Source: Serratia marcescens
Lineage (GTDB): Bacteria > Pseudomonadota > Gammaproteobacteria > Enterobacterales > Enterobacteriaceae
Assembly (NCBI RefSeq): GCF_006715005.1
Contig: NZ_VFMJ01000001.1
Span: 1-64,000, forward strand
Length of the DNA: 64,000 nt
Direction: 5' to 3'
Positions within the stretch are counted from its first letter, which is position 1. Every line of letters starts with the position of its first letter. Positions 16,666-26,209 of this stretch are shown piece by piece. Made by a program: the position numbers and the translations under genes. Under the pieces are notes generated by a model. That model had not been told where the DNA came from. It did no database searches and worked only from the letters and a program-made list of their open reading frames with translations.

Positions 16666-17216
16666 AGCAGGAACCAGATCTCGCCGAACAGATCCATGCC
16701 CAGGTAGTTGATCAGATAGAGGATCAGGATCACCACCATGGCGGAAAAGTCGATACCGCCCATCGCCGGGATGATGCGACGGATCGGCGCCATCAAGGGT
16801 TCGGTCAGTTGGTACATCACGTAGTCGATCGGGCTGCGGCCCTGACTGATCCAGCTCATCAGCGCACGAATGATCATCACCCAGAAGATCAGGTAGCCGG
16901 CGGATTTCACCAGCGAGATCAGGCCGAACAGCAGGTTATAGGGGCTGAGCGACATCGCACCGCCCTGGATCAGCAGCAGCAGCGGGTACTTGATGGTCAT
17001 CAGCAGGAACGCCAGCAGCAGCGAAGCGCTGTCGATAGGCCCCAGCGATGGGATGATGCGGCGCAGGGGGCCGACGATCGGCTGGGTGATCTTCACCACA
17101 AACTGCGAGAACGGGTTGTAAAAATCGGTGCGCGTCCATTGCATCCAAATGCGCAGCAACAGCACCATCACGTACAGATCAATAACGGTCTTGACCAGGA
17201 AAGTCAGCGTTAGCAT
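16662..17216 (-). CDS. yggT: YggT family inner-membrane protein
   Basis: A 184-residue integral membrane protein made of two similar halves, each carrying the YGGT pattern of two hydrophobic segments flanking P-(L/I)-[23 protein letters not shown] is in the first half and [18 protein letters not shown] in the second. Relatives are implicated in osmotic tolerance and in organising membrane complexes. The exact role is not settled. It lies between proC and yggU in one transcription unit. Confidence 0.9.
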   Translation of the reverse strand: MLTLTFLVKTVIDLYVMVLLLRIWMQWTRTDFYNPFSQFVVKITQPIVGPLRRIIPSLGPIDSASLLLAFLLMTIKYPLLLLIQGGAMSLSPYNLLFGLISLVKSAGYLIFWVMIIRALMSWISQGRSPIDYVMYQLTEPLMAPIRRIIPAMGGIDFSAMVVILILYLINYLGMDLFGEIWFLL

Positions 17217-17247
17217 GAAGTGGTCCTTCTCCTTAACTCATGGTTAT

Positions 17248-18069
17248 TTAAAATAATTTTTCCATCTCTTGGGCACGAGAAACGGCGGCCTGCATCGCTT
17301 GCGCCACGGTTTCCGGCAATTGGCGCTCGTTGAACACCCGCAGCGCTTCGGCAGTGGTACCGCCTTTGGAGGTCACCTGCTCGCGCAGCGTACCCAGCGG
17401 CGTGTCCGGGTTGGCTTCCACCAGCGCGGCGGCGCCGGAAGCGGCCTGCTGCACCAGATCGCGTGCGGTCTGGCTGTCGAAGCCCATGCGTTCGGCCTCT
17501 TTTTGCATCGCTTCCATAAACAGGAAGAAATAGGCCGGGGCGCTGCCCGCGGCGGCGATCACGCCGTTGATGCCATTTTCGTCATCTACCCAGCAAACTT
17601 TACCGACCGACGCCATTAAATCGCCGGTGTAGTCGCGATCCTGTTGGCTGACCTGCGCCGGGGCGTACAGCCCGCTCATGCCCTTGCCGACCAGCGACGG
17701 GGTATTAGGCATGATGCGCACGATGTTCAGCTTGTCGCCGAGCAGCTGATAGAAGCGACTGACCTGAATGCCGGCGGCGATCGACAGCACCAGCTTGCCG
17801 CCGAAATCGACCTGTTCGCGCAGCGGCTGGCACACGTCGCCCATCATCTGTGGTTTGACCGCCAGCACCACCACCTCGGCCTCACGCGCGCAGGCGACGT
17901 TGTCGCCGCTGCTGACGATGCCGTAGTCCGCCGCCAGCGCATCGCGGTTTTTCGCCGAAGGGGCGCAGACGCTGATGGATTTGGCCGGATAGCCGCCTGC
18001 CACCAGGCCGGCGATGATTGCGCGCGCCATGTTGCCGGCGCCGATAAAGGTAATCTTGCGATGTTGCAT
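17248..18069 (-). CDS. proC: Pyrroline-5-carboxylate reductase
   Basis: Catalyses the last step of proline biosynthesis, NAD(P)H reduction of pyrroline-5-carboxylate, in the cytoplasm. The product is 273 residues from ATG 18069. A longer frame upstream overlaps yggS and is ignored. The N-terminal Rossmann motif is ITFIGAGNMARAI. The AVKPQMM segment and the C-terminal signature QVTSKGGTTAEAL (substrate and dimer region) are present. In E. coli proC is elsewhere. Its place between yggS and yggT is a feature of the Yersinia/Serratia lineage, from memory. Confidence 0.93.
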   Translation of the reverse strand: MQHRKITFIGAGNMARAIIAGLVAGGYPAKSISVCAPSAKNRDALAADYGIVSSGDNVACAREAEVVVLAVKPQMMGDVCQPLREQVDFGGKLVLSIAAGIQVSRFYQLLGDKLNIVRIMPNTPSLVGKGMSGLYAPAQVSQQDRDYTGDLMASVGKVCWVDDENGINGVIAAAGSAPAYFFLFMEAMQKEAERMGFDSQTARDLVQQAASGAAALVEANPDTPLGTLREQVTSKGGTTAEALRVFNERQLPETVAQAMQAAVSRAQEMEKLF

Positions 18070-18088
18070 CAAATCCCTCGTCTGTTTG

Positions 18089-18796
18089 TCAGGCCTGCGA
18101 GTAGTCGCGGGCGCCAAAAATTGCGGTGCCGATGCGCACCAGGGTGCTGCCTGCGGCAATCGCTGCCGCCATATCGTCCGTCATGCCCATCGATAGCGTA
18201 TCGACCTGCGGATAACGCTGGCGCAGGGCGAGAAAGGCGTCGTTCATCCGGCTGAATACCGCCAACTGCCGCTGGTAATCCGCTTCCGGCGCCGGGATGG
18301 CCATCAGGCCGCGCAGCGTCAGGTTCGGCAGCGCAGCGATCGCCTCGGCCAGCGCCGGCAGTTCGCTTAACGCGATGCCGGATTTGCTCTGCTCATCGCT
18401 GATATTGATTTGAATCAGCACGTTGAGCGGCGGCAGGTCGGCCGGGCGCTGATCGCTCAGGCGCTGGGCGATGCGCAGCCGATCCACGGTATGGCACCAG
18501 GCGAAGTGTTCCGCCACCAGCCGACTCTTATTGGATTGCAGCGGGCCGATAAAGTGCCACACCAACTCGCCGCTCTGCGGCGACTCGGCGAAATGCCGGA
18601 TCTTGTCTACCCCTTCCTGCACGTAGTTCTCGCCGAAGGCACGCTGGCCCGCGGCGATGGCTTCTTCGATCGCCGCCACAGGTTTGGTTTTGCTGACTGC
18701 AAGCAGAGCAACTTCTTCTGGCGCCCGCGCGCAGTTTTGCGCGGCGGCCGCAATGCGGTTTCTGACATCCTGCAGGTTCTGTTGGATAGTGCTCAT
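18089..18796 (-). CDS. yggS: PLP-binding protein YggS
   Basis: A 235-residue cytoplasmic pyridoxal-phosphate homeostasis protein of the PLPBP/COG0325 family. It binds PLP without known catalysis and affects vitamin B6 and amino-acid balance. Lys36 in LLAVSKTKP is the PLP lysine. FGENYVQE, WHFIGPLQSNK and the C-terminal phosphate-binding SMGMTDDM and IGTAIFGAR motifs are present. It is the first gene of the minus-strand cluster and is divergent from the PilT-like gene. Confidence 0.93.
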   Translation of the reverse strand: MSTIQQNLQDVRNRIAAAAQNCARAPEEVALLAVSKTKPVAAIEEAIAAGQRAFGENYVQEGVDKIRHFAESPQSGELVWHFIGPLQSNKSRLVAEHFAWCHTVDRLRIAQRLSDQRPADLPPLNVLIQINISDEQSKSGIALSELPALAEAIAALPNLTLRGLMAIPAPEADYQRQLAVFSRMNDAFLALRQRYPQVDTLSMGMTDDMAAAIAAGSTLVRIGTAIFGARDYSQA

Positions 18797-18816
18797 TATT
18801 GACCCGGGAGAGTGAT

Positions 18817-19839
18817 ATGGATATCGATGAATTCGTGGCCCTTAGTGTAAAGCATAATGCTTCCGATCTGCACCTTTGTGCCGGTCATCCGCCGATGTTA
18901 CGCATCGACGGTGAACTGCAGCCGCTGGCGGCGGCGCCAGCGCTGACGGCGCAAGGCGTGCAGACCCTCTGCGACGGATTGCTGAATGCGCAGCAGCGCG
19001 AGAACCTGCGGCGGCTGGGGCAGATCGATCTGGCGCTGCACAGGCCGGGTGGGGAGCGGCTGCGGGCCAACGTTTTTCAGCAACGCGCGGGGATGTCTCT
19101 CGCGTTGCGGCGCATCGCCGGGCAGGCGCCTTCGCTTGCCGAGCTGGCGGCGCCGGCCATCGTCCCGGCGCTGCTGCGGCGCGACGACGGGCTTCTCCTG
19201 GTCACCGGCGCCACCGGCAGCGGCAAGTCCACCACGCTGGCGGCGATGATCGACGAGATCAACCGGCACCAGCCGCGGCACATTTTGACGCTGGAGGATC
19301 CGATCGAATTTCTGCACCGCAGCCGGCGTTCGCTGATCCAGCAGCGGGAGATCGGCCGCGACAGCCACAGCTTCGATGCGGCGTTGCGCGCTGCGCTGCG
19401 TGAAGATCCGGATGTGATCCTGCTGGGCGAGCTGCGCGATATCGCCACCATTCGGCTGGCGCTCACCGCGGCGGAGACCGGCCATCTGGTGTTGGCGACG
19501 CTGCACACCCGCAGCGCGCCGCAGGCGGTGGAACGGCTGGTGGACGTGTTTCCGGCGGAAGAGAAACCCTATGTGCGTGCCCAGCTGGCCGGCAGCCTGC
19601 AGGCGGTAATCGCACAAAAGCTGATGCGGCGGCCTGGCGGCGGACGCGTGGCGATCTTTGAGGTGCTGACGGCGACAGCGGCGGTCAGCAACCTGATCCG
19701 CGAAGGGAAAACCCATCAGTTGGCGAGCGTGTTGCAAACCGGCGCGCAGTCCGGCATGCAAACCTTTGAGCAAGGTTTGCAGCAGCGGATCGACGCCGGA
19801 ATGCTGGGAGAGTGTGCGGGGGAATCGGCGGGCGTTTAG
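18817..19839 (+). CDS. yggR: PilT-like type IV pilus retraction ATPase YggR
   Basis: A product of 340 residues from ATG 18817, preceded by GGGAG. An in-frame ATG-less extension upstream is ignored. It is a secretion-type hexameric ATPase with N-terminal PAS-like domain 1 (residues 1-100), Walker [10 protein letters not shown] at 131-139, Asp box [10 protein letters not shown], Walker B with ILLGELRD, and His box [10 protein letters not shown]. The arrangement matches PilT rather than PilB, so the likely role is pilus depolymerisation. No pilin or other pilus gene is nearby, as in E. coli. It overlaps the convergent yqgF by 4 bases. Confidence 0.88.
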   Translation: MDIDEFVALSVKHNASDLHLCAGHPPMLRIDGELQPLAAAPALTAQGVQTLCDGLLNAQQRENLRRLGQIDLALHRPGGERLRANVFQQRAGMSLALRRIAGQAPSLAELAAPAIVPALLRRDDGLLLVTGATGSGKSTTLAAMIDEINRHQPRHILTLEDPIEFLHRSRRSLIQQREIGRDSHSFDAALRAALREDPDVILLGELRDIATIRLALTAAETGHLVLATLHTRSAPQAVERLVDVFPAEEKPYVRAQLAGSLQAVIAQKLMRRPGGGRVAIFEVLTATAAVSNLIREGKTHQLASVLQTGAQSGMQTFEQGLQQRIDAGMLGECAGESAGV

Positions 19840-20258
19840 CCCAGCTGCCGTTCGAACCAGCTTTCGAGGATCACTACCGCAGAGGCGGAATCCACGCTGC
19901 CTTTGTCGAGCGCGCGGAAGCCGCCGCGATCGAACAGGTTGGCGCGCGCCTCCACGGTGCTCAGGCGCTCGTCATGCAGATCGATCTGGATACCGAAGCG
20001 GCCGTGCAGGCGGTTGGCGAACTTGCGCGCCTGGGCGGTTACCGGTTGTTCGGTGCCGTCCATGTTCAGCGGCAGGCCGACCACCACCAGATCCGGCTGC
20101 CACTCCTTCAGCAGTTTTTCGATTTTCAGCCAGTCCGGTGAGCCGTCCTGTGCTTTGAAGGCCGGCAGGGCGCGAGCGCTGCCGGTTAACTCCTGGCCGA
20201 CGGCCGCGCCGATGCTTTTGGTGCCGAAGTCGAAGGCGATAATGGTGCGGTTGCTCAT
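19836..20258 (-). CDS. yqgF: Holliday junction resolvase-like / pre-16S rRNA nuclease YqgF
   Basis: A product of 140 residues from ATG 20258. A 56-residue upstream extension in frame lies inside yqgE and is rejected. The RNase H-like fold is shown by [14 protein letters not shown] at the N-terminus, [10 protein letters not shown] in the middle and [10 protein letters not shown] near the end. These acidic residues form the active site. Known as RuvX/YqgF, it processes the 5' end of 16S rRNA in E. coli. It is the last gene of the gshB-yqgE-yqgF group. Confidence 0.92.
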   Translation of the reverse strand: MSNRTIIAFDFGTKSIGAAVGQELTGSARALPAFKAQDGSPDWLKIEKLLKEWQPDLVVVGLPLNMDGTEQPVTAQARKFANRLHGRFGIQIDLHDERLSTVEARANLFDRGGFRALDKGSVDSASAVVILESWFERQLG

Positions 20259-20821
20259 CAGGCGTGTCCTGCGTGGTTGGCGATGCTGCGAATGTCGATA
20301 CCCAGAAGGTTCCCCGCCTCGCGCCAACGGCTGGCGATCGGCGTGCGGAACAGAATGTCGGTGTTGGCTTCGATGGTCAGCCAGGCGTTTTCCAACACCT
20401 CCTGCTCCAGCTGGCCCTTTTCCCAACCTGCATAACCCAGCGCCACCAGCACGTCGTCCGGTTGTTCCGGGGTGCCGAGCGTTTCCAGCACGTCTTTCGA
20501 GGTGGTGATCATGGTGTTGGGCGAAATTTGAATGCTGGCACCGAAGCCGTGGCGCGGCGTATGCAGGATAAATCCGCGATCGTCCGCCAGCGGGCCGCCG
20601 GCGAACACCGGCTTGTCCAGGCTGATGGCCGGATCGCGCGCAGGTGGCATGATCTTCAGCTTGCTCAATACCGTGGCTACCGTGAACTGCTCCACCGGTT
20701 TATTGATCACCAAACCCATGGCGCCTTCTTCGTTGTGCTCGCAGACGTAAATCACCGAGCGCTTGAAGCGAGGATCCTGCAGGGTGGGCATGGCGATCAG
20801 AAAATGGTGCTGTAAATTCAT
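20258..20821 (-). CDS. yqgE: UPF0301 protein YqgE
   Basis: A 187-residue protein of the UPF0301/AlgH family with [21 protein letters not shown] at the N-terminus and the conserved [12 protein letters not shown] and [16 protein letters not shown] blocks. It shares its first base with the last base of the yqgF start codon, so the pair is coupled. The family has a solved fold but an unclear function. In Pseudomonas, AlgH influences alginate. Confidence 0.92.
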   Translation of the reverse strand: MNLQHHFLIAMPTLQDPRFKRSVIYVCEHNEEGAMGLVINKPVEQFTVATVLSKLKIMPPARDPAISLDKPVFAGGPLADDRGFILHTPRHGFGASIQISPNTMITTSKDVLETLGTPEQPDDVLVALGYAGWEKGQLEQEVLENAWLTIEANTDILFRTPIASRWREAGNLLGIDIRSIANHAGHA

Positions 20822-20938
20822 GGCGTTAGTATAAGGTAATCAATGGGTGAGAAAATAAACAGCCGCCAGTATGCGGCTATACCCGCTGCCTTTCAAGCCG
20901 TTGCCGAAAGGCGCGCTTTGGCGGGCGCGATGCAGGTT

Positions 20939-20960
20939 AGCGGGCGGCAGGCCGCCCGCA
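20939..20960 (-). terminator. Hairpin downstream of gshB
   Basis: GCGGGCGGC / GCCGCCCGC with a 2-base loop lies just after the gshB stop. There is no long T run, so termination strength is uncertain. Confidence 0.45.
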
Positions 20961-20967
20961 TGACGCA

Positions 20968-21918
20968 TTACTTCGCCGCCAGGCGCTTTTCAATCGCGTC
21001 CATCAGCATGCCGGTAATCGAGATCGGGAATGCCGCCTCAATTTCGCGTGCGCAGGTTGGGCTGGTCACGTTGATCTCGGTCAGGCGATCGCCGATCACG
21101 TCCAGGCCGACGAAGATTAGCCCTTTCTCTTTCAGCGTCGGGGCGACGGTGCGGGCGATGTTCCAGTCGCTCTCGCTCAGCGGACGCGCTTCGCCACGGC
21201 CGCCGGCCGCCAGATTGCCGCGGGTCTCGCCCTGCGCCGGAATGCGCGCCAGGCAGTAAGGCACCGGCTCGCCGTCCACCACCAGGATGCGTTTGTCGCC
21301 GTCCTTGATCGCCGGCAGGAAGTTCTGCGCCATGCAGAAACGGCTGCCGTGTTCGGTCAGGGTTTCGATGATCACCGACAGGTTGGGATCGTCCTGCTTC
21401 ACGCGGAAGATAGACGCGCCGCCCATGCCGTCCAGCGGTTTCAGGATGATGTCGCCGTGCTGCTGGTGGAATTTGCGGATGTGCGCGGCGCTGCGGCTGA
21501 CCAGCGTATCCGGCGTCAGCTCAGGGAACCAGGCGGTGAACAGCTTCTCGTTGCAGTCGCGCAGGCTTTGCGGCTTGTTGACCACCAGCGTGCCTTTGAC
21601 TTCGGCGCGCTCCAAAATGTAGGTCGCGTAGATGTATTCGGTATCGAACGGCGGATCCTTGCGCATCAGGATCACGTCCAGATCGTGCAGCGCCAGATCC
21701 TGCTCGCTGCCGAAGCTGAACCAGTTCTCCTTGTCTTCCTTCACGCTCAGCAGGCGGGTGCGGGCGCGCCCGTCACCGGCGTGCAGATAGAGATCGTTCA
21801 TCTCCATGTAGTGCAATTCGTAACCGCGGCGCTGCGCTTCGAGCAGCATGGCGAAGCTGGTGTCTTTCTTGATGTTGATGGAATCGATAGGGTCCATCAC
21901 GATGCCGAGCTTAATCAT
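20968..21918 (-). CDS. gshB: Glutathione synthetase
   Basis: Joins gamma-glutamylcysteine and glycine with ATP, the second step of glutathione synthesis. The product is 316 residues, the normal length. It is an ATP-grasp enzyme with the N-terminal MIKLGIVMDPIDSINIKKDTSFAM typical of GshB, the glycine-rich lid KPLDGMGGASIFR, and the Mg/ATP-binding VGLDVIGDRLTEINVTSP block. It lies 10 bases after the rsmE stop, so it is probably cotranscribed with rsmE. Confidence 0.95.
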   Translation of the reverse strand: MIKLGIVMDPIDSINIKKDTSFAMLLEAQRRGYELHYMEMNDLYLHAGDGRARTRLLSVKEDKENWFSFGSEQDLALHDLDVILMRKDPPFDTEYIYATYILERAEVKGTLVVNKPQSLRDCNEKLFTAWFPELTPDTLVSRSAAHIRKFHQQHGDIILKPLDGMGGASIFRVKQDDPNLSVIIETLTEHGSRFCMAQNFLPAIKDGDKRILVVDGEPVPYCLARIPAQGETRGNLAAGGRGEARPLSESDWNIARTVAPTLKEKGLIFVGLDVIGDRLTEINVTSPTCAREIEAAFPISITGMLMDAIEKRLAAK

Positions 21919-21928
21919 CTTTTCTCCT

Positions 21929-22660
21929 TTAACCCAGGTCGCCGAAGCGGACCTGCAGAGCGGTAATGGCGGTGAGCGCTGTGGTTTCGGTACGCAGAAC
22001 GCGTGGTCCCAACAGAATATCAGTAAATCCGTGGTCGGTGGTCATGGCGATTTCGTCGGCGGACAAACCGCCTTCCGGGCCGATCAGCAGGCGGACGCGG
22101 TCTACCGGCTGCGGCAGCGTGTTGATGCTGTGGCTGGCGCGCGGATGCAGGTTGAGCTTCAGGCTGCCGTCCTGCTCGGCGCACCAGGCCTCCAGCGACA
22201 TCGCCTCGCGGATTTCGGGAATGCGGTTGCGGCCGCACTGTTCGCAGGCGGCGATGGCGATCTTTTGCCATTGCTGGATTTTCTTCGCCAGACGCTCGCC
22301 GTCCAGTTTGACGCCGCAGCGCTCGGAAAATAGCGGGGTAATGACGTTGACGCCCAGCTCTATGGATTTCTGAATGGTGAACTCCATCTTCTCGCCGCGC
22401 GAGATCACCTGGCCCAGATGCAGGTTGAGCGGCGATTCGATGTCATCCACGCGGCCGTCGCCGAGGCGCACCAGCACGCTCTTTTTGTCCACCCGAACTA
22501 TCTCGGCGTCGAACACCTGGTTGCTGCCGTCGAACAGCTGCAGCGCCTGGCCGGCGCTCATGCGCAGCACGCGGCCGACGTGGTTGGCGGCGTCCTCGCT
22601 GAGGGCGATCTCCGCCCGATCGGTCAACGGCTGTGGATGGTAAATGCGGGGTATGCGCAT
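21929..22660 (-). CDS. rsmE: 16S rRNA m3U1498 methyltransferase RsmE
   Basis: A 243-residue SPOUT-class methyltransferase that modifies U1498 of 16S rRNA in the 30S subunit using SAM. The N-terminal PUA-like domain ([11 protein letters not shown], then NHVGRVLRM) and the C-terminal knot with [14 protein letters not shown] and [12 protein letters not shown] are both visible. Confidence 0.95.
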   Translation of the reverse strand: MRIPRIYHPQPLTDRAEIALSEDAANHVGRVLRMSAGQALQLFDGSNQVFDAEIVRVDKKSVLVRLGDGRVDDIESPLNLHLGQVISRGEKMEFTIQKSIELGVNVITPLFSERCGVKLDGERLAKKIQQWQKIAIAACEQCGRNRIPEIREAMSLEAWCAEQDGSLKLNLHPRASHSINTLPQPVDRVRLLIGPEGGLSADEIAMTTDHGFTDILLGPRVLRTETTALTAITALQVRFGDLG

Positions 22661-22729
22661 GGGTTGTCTGATCCTGACGAAACGGCGCCGCGGGTTGGCG
22701 GCGCCATGAAAGATAAAGGCTATAGTAGG

Positions 22730-23425
22730 TTAGCTTTTCCGCTGCTGACAAGCCTGTTGAATATAGGGATTGTGGTTGCCCTGCACCTTGGCGATACGTG
22801 CTTCACGCTGACATTCCCATTGGCTCACCGGATATTGCCGGTTCCACACCTCGAACAGCTGGGTTTGCTGGCGTGACAGCCGCAGCTGGTAGCGATCGCG
22901 CATGTAGAAGTAGGTGCGGGCAATGGCGCCGCGTGCGCGGGCGGGCGGCTCTGCCTGTTTATTCTTGAAGTCCACCTTCATCGGGCATTGCCCGTATTGG
23001 CCTTCGCCGCCGTTCCATTGGCTGTACATGAAGTTATTGCGATCGCCGTTCACCTCACCAATCGCCGGTTGCAGGTTGTGCAGATCGGTTTCTATCTGGC
23101 GATAGGTGGCGTCTTTGTTGCAGTTCTTGCGCCCGCCGTCCTGCCAGCACTGCAGCTGGTGGCCGAACTGCCAGGCCGGCACCACGTGTTCCCACTCGAT
23201 GCGCTGCGCGCGCTGGGCGTTTTTACGCACCTGATAGCCGCAGCCGGCGAGATCCGGGATGCCCTTCTTGCCTTGCCAGTCGATGCGGCAGCCGCAGTAA
23301 AAACTGCCCGGCGCATCCTGATTAATCTTGGCCGCCGCCGCCTTGGCCTGAGAAAAGTTATTGATGCCGTGCGCCTGTACGGCGCCTGCGGCGAAAACCG
23401 CGATAAACAAAATTCTGCGAAGCAT
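22730..23425 (-). CDS. endA: Endonuclease I, periplasmic
   Basis: A 231-residue protein with an N-terminal signal peptide ([20 protein letters not shown]), exported to the periplasm, where it cuts double-stranded DNA. The His-Asn-type nuclease core is seen in [11 protein letters not shown] and [19 protein letters not shown]. Cysteines that would form disulfides in the periplasm are present ([27 protein letters not shown]). It lies between sprT and rsmE as in E. coli. Confidence 0.95.
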   Translation of the reverse strand: MLRRILFIAVFAAGAVQAHGINNFSQAKAAAAKINQDAPGSFYCGCRIDWQGKKGIPDLAGCGYQVRKNAQRAQRIEWEHVVPAWQFGHQLQCWQDGGRKNCNKDATYRQIETDLHNLQPAIGEVNGDRNNFMYSQWNGGEGQYGQCPMKVDFKNKQAEPPARARGAIARTYFYMRDRYQLRLSRQQTQLFEVWNRQYPVSQWECQREARIAKVQGNHNPYIQQACQQRKS

Positions 23426-23526
23426 ATTCCAAAACAGCTCAAAATTGGAAAAGCAGGCAGGGTAACGGAACTTGCCGGCAGTGGCAAATGGCGATATTTG
23501 CTTGTTTTAACGTATAAATCGTTTAA

Positions 23527-24039
23527 CTAATGGTTCTCGCTAGCGAGAAATTTCAGTTTTTCGCCGCACCGGCGGCAGCGGTATTCGCTTTCGCCGCGCA
23601 GCACGCGGTTATGGCGGCGAATGGTGAGCTGGTGCTGCCCACAGCCGCAGCGGTAGGGGAAGGTTTTGCTCTGCACCGAGGCGGTTTCGAAACGGTGAGT
23701 GCGGCTGGCGGGGGTCAGCAGCACGCTTTCCATCATCCAGCGCCATTCGCGGCCGTGCGGCGCCACCCGGCCGAATTGGCGAAATACCAGCAGGTGCGCC
23801 AGCTCGTGTGGCACCACTTCATCGATAAACGGCTGTTGGTTTTCCAGCAGCAGCACCGGATTCAGGCGGATTTCCCAGCTTTGCAGCCAGGCGGTGCCCG
23901 CGCTGGTGCCGCGTTGCTGATAGACGATGCTGGGTTCGGGGAACTCGACGGCAAAATGCCGGCGTGCCAACTGCAGCTTTTCTCGCAGGCAGCGCATCAC
24001 CGCTTGTTGCAGCGCGATGGGGATTCTTGGTTTGTTCAT
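23527..24039 (-). CDS. sprT: SprT zinc-metalloprotease-like protein
   Basis: A 170-residue protein with an HExxH motif, HELAH at 78-82, and a C-terminal zinc ribbon ([10 protein letters not shown] and [10 protein letters not shown]). The architecture is that of the SprT/Spartan family, whose eukaryotic members degrade DNA-protein crosslinks. The bacterial role is unproven. It precedes endA on the same strand. Confidence 0.92.
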   Translation of the reverse strand: MNKPRIPIALQQAVMRCLREKLQLARRHFAVEFPEPSIVYQQRGTSAGTAWLQSWEIRLNPVLLLENQQPFIDEVVPHELAHLLVFRQFGRVAPHGREWRWMMESVLLTPASRTHRFETASVQSKTFPYRCGCGQHQLTIRRHNRVLRGESEYRCRRCGEKLKFLASENH

Positions 24040-24411
24040 TGCGGCCTAGCTTAAGCAATGGCGCGGCGGCTGACAATATGCCCCGGCCTAAATCCGCATC
24101 TGACGCTTTCTTGGCGCTGTGCGCCGGTTTTTCGCCACATTGATAAGGCGATCGCCGCCGATGGATTGTAATCAATGTGTTAACTGCGGGATAATAAAGC
24201 GTGCATGATGAGCCTGTACCCGCAGTTCTCACCGAGCAAGGTTGAAACGCCGCCTGTGGTAATCCCTTACGCAAAGAGCGGTTATTTTGCGATTTGGCGC
24301 AATAACTGACTGATTAAAAATACGTAAGGTGGAGGCAGTTTTTTGACAAGGCGCCGAGCCGTGCGCCGCAAGTGTGAATTTAACGCAGCTGATGTTGCAA
24401 GTGAGAGATCA
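24040..24411. other. 372-base intergenic region between sprT and fumA
   Basis: The region holds the divergent promoters of sprT and fumA. I see one plausible sigma-70 promoter (listed separately) and no gene, repeat or RNA I can support. Confidence 0.5.
24166..24195 (+). promoter_or_regulatory. Candidate sigma-70 promoter for fumA
   Basis: TTGTAA (24166-24171) and GATAAT (24190-24195) are separated by 18 bases. They lie about 215 bases upstream of the fumA start. Pattern only; no start-site evidence. Confidence 0.35.
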
Positions 24412-26058
24412 ATGTCGAATAAACCGTTCCACTATCAAGATCCGTTCCCGCTGAAGAAAGACGATACCGAATACTATCTGCTGAGCCGCGACCACGTTTC
24501 CGTGAGCGAATTTGAAGGCCAGGAAATTCTGAAAGTTGCCCCTGAAGCGTTAACCCTGCTTGCCCAGCATGCGTTCCACGACGCCTCGTTCATGCTGCGC
24601 CCGGCGCACCAACAGCAGGTGGCCGATATCCTCGACGATCCGGACGCCAGCGAAAACGACAAGTACGTTGCGCTGCAATTTCTGCGTAACTCAGAAATCG
24701 CCGCCAAGGGTATTTTACCGACCTGCCAGGACACCGGCACGGCGATCATCGTCGGCAAAAAGGGCCAGCGCGTCTGGACCGGCGGCGGCGATGAAGCAGC
24801 GTTGTCGCGCGGGGTGTACAACACCTACATCGAAGAGAACCTGCGCTATTCGCAGAACGCCGCGCTGGATATGTACAAAGAGGTCAATACCGGCAGCAAC
24901 CTGCCGGCGCAGATCGATCTCTACAGCGTGGACGGCGAAGAGTACAAGTTCCTGTGCATCGCCAAGGGCGGCGGTTCCGCCAACAAAACCTATCTGTATC
25001 AGGAAACCAAGGCGCTGCTGTCGCCGGGCAAACTGAAAAATTACCTGGTCGACAAGATGCGTACGCTGGGCACCGCGGCTTGCCCGCCGTACCACGTGGC
25101 GTTTGTCATCGGCGGCACCTCGGCGGAAGCGACGCTGAAAACCGTCAAACTGGCCTCGACCAAGTATTACGATGGCCTGCCGACCGAAGGCAACGAGCAT
25201 GGCCAGGCGTTCCGCGATCTGGAACTCGAAGCGGAACTGCTGCAAGAAGCGCAGAACCTGGGTCTGGGCGCGCAGTTCGGCGGCAAATACTTCGCGCACG
25301 ATATCCGCGTGGTGCGCCTGCCGCGCCACGGCGCGTCCTGCCCGGTCGGCATGGGCGTCTCCTGCTCGGCGGACCGCAACATCAAAGGCAAGATCAATCG
25401 CGACGGCATCTGGCTGGAAAAACTGGAGCACAACCCCGGTAAATTCATTCCTCAGGAACTGCGCCAGGCCGGGGAAGGCGAGGCGATCAAAGTCGATCTC
25501 AACCGTCCGATGGCCGAGATCCTCAAGCAGCTGTCGCAGTACCCGGTTTCCACCCGCCTGTCGCTGAGCGGCACCATCATCGTCGGCCGCGATATCGCGC
25601 ACGCCAAGCTGAAAGAGCGTCTGGATCGCGGTGAAGGCCTGCCGCAGTACGTCAAGGATCACCCGATCTACTACGCCGGCCCGGCCAAAACGCCGGAAGG
25701 CTACGCGTCAGGTTCGCTGGGGCCGACTACCGCCGGACGTATGGATTCCTACGTCGATCTGCTGCAATCTCACGGCGGTAGCATGATCATGCTGGCGAAA
25801 GGCAACCGCAGCCAGCAGGTGACAGATGCCTGCCACAAGCACGGCGGTTTCTACCTCGGCAGCATCGGCGGCCCGGCGGCGGTGCTGGCGCAGCAGAGCA
25901 TCAAGAGCCTGGAGTGTGTGGAGTACCCTGAGCTGGGTATGGAAGCGATCTGGAAAATCGAAGTGGAAGATTTCCCGGCGTTTATCCTGGTGGATGACAA
26001 AGGCAATGACTTCTTCCAGAAGATCCAGGCCGGTCAATGCTCCAGCTGCCTGAAATAA
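24412..26058 (+). CDS. fumA: Class I fumarate hydratase
   Basis: A product of 548 residues from ATG 24412, the family length. An in-frame extension upstream lacks similarity. It is an oxygen-sensitive 4Fe-4S enzyme converting fumarate to malate in the TCA cycle. The cluster cysteines can be seen in [10 protein letters not shown] (near 105), [11 protein letters not shown] (near 318) and the VECxE-like block around position 500. The N-terminus [14 protein letters not shown] and the C-terminus QCSSCLK are those of the FumA/FumB type. FumA is favoured as the aerobic housekeeping form, but sequence alone does not exclude FumB. Transcription appears monocistronic. Confidence 0.92.
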   Translation: MSNKPFHYQDPFPLKKDDTEYYLLSRDHVSVSEFEGQEILKVAPEALTLLAQHAFHDASFMLRPAHQQQVADILDDPDASENDKYVALQFLRNSEIAAKGILPTCQDTGTAIIVGKKGQRVWTGGGDEAALSRGVYNTYIEENLRYSQNAALDMYKEVNTGSNLPAQIDLYSVDGEEYKFLCIAKGGGSANKTYLYQETKALLSPGKLKNYLVDKMRTLGTAACPPYHVAFVIGGTSAEATLKTVKLASTKYYDGLPTEGNEHGQAFRDLELEAELLQEAQNLGLGAQFGGKYFAHDIRVVRLPRHGASCPVGMGVSCSADRNIKGKINRDGIWLEKLEHNPGKFIPQELRQAGEGEAIKVDLNRPMAEILKQLSQYPVSTRLSLSGTIIVGRDIAHAKLKERLDRGEGLPQYVKDHPIYYAGPAKTPEGYASGSLGPTTAGRMDSYVDLLQSHGGSMIMLAKGNRSQQVTDACHKHGGFYLGSIGGPAAVLAQQSIKSLECVEYPELGMEAIWKIEVEDFPAFILVDDKGNDFFQKIQAGQCSSCLK

Positions 26059-26065
26059 GCGTTGC

Positions 26066-26096
26066 CCCCTTCGCCGCCTGCGGGCGGTGAAGGGGA
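26066..26096 (+). terminator. Hairpin after fumA
   Basis: CCCCTTCGCCGCC / GGCGGTGAAGGGG with loop TGCG lies 8 bases after the fumA stop. There is no T run, so it may be an attenuated or Rho-assisted end. Confidence 0.5.
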
Positions 26097-26209
26097 TTGT
26101 GTAAAGTCCTGTAGCCCGCTGGACGTCGAGTTTTAACCTGTATACCCTACGCGGATAGCACTAAAATTCGACTAATGGAATATCGGCAACAGAAGGTTTC
26201 GGCAAGCAC

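Noticed and set aside
24138-24155. A possible FNR site (TTGAT followed by GATCG) before fumA
   Set aside because: The second half-site is wrong at several positions.
26150-26180. A possible mar/rob box (GCAC followed by CTAA) before the Rob-like gene
   Set aside because: The spacing and central positions do not fit the consensus.
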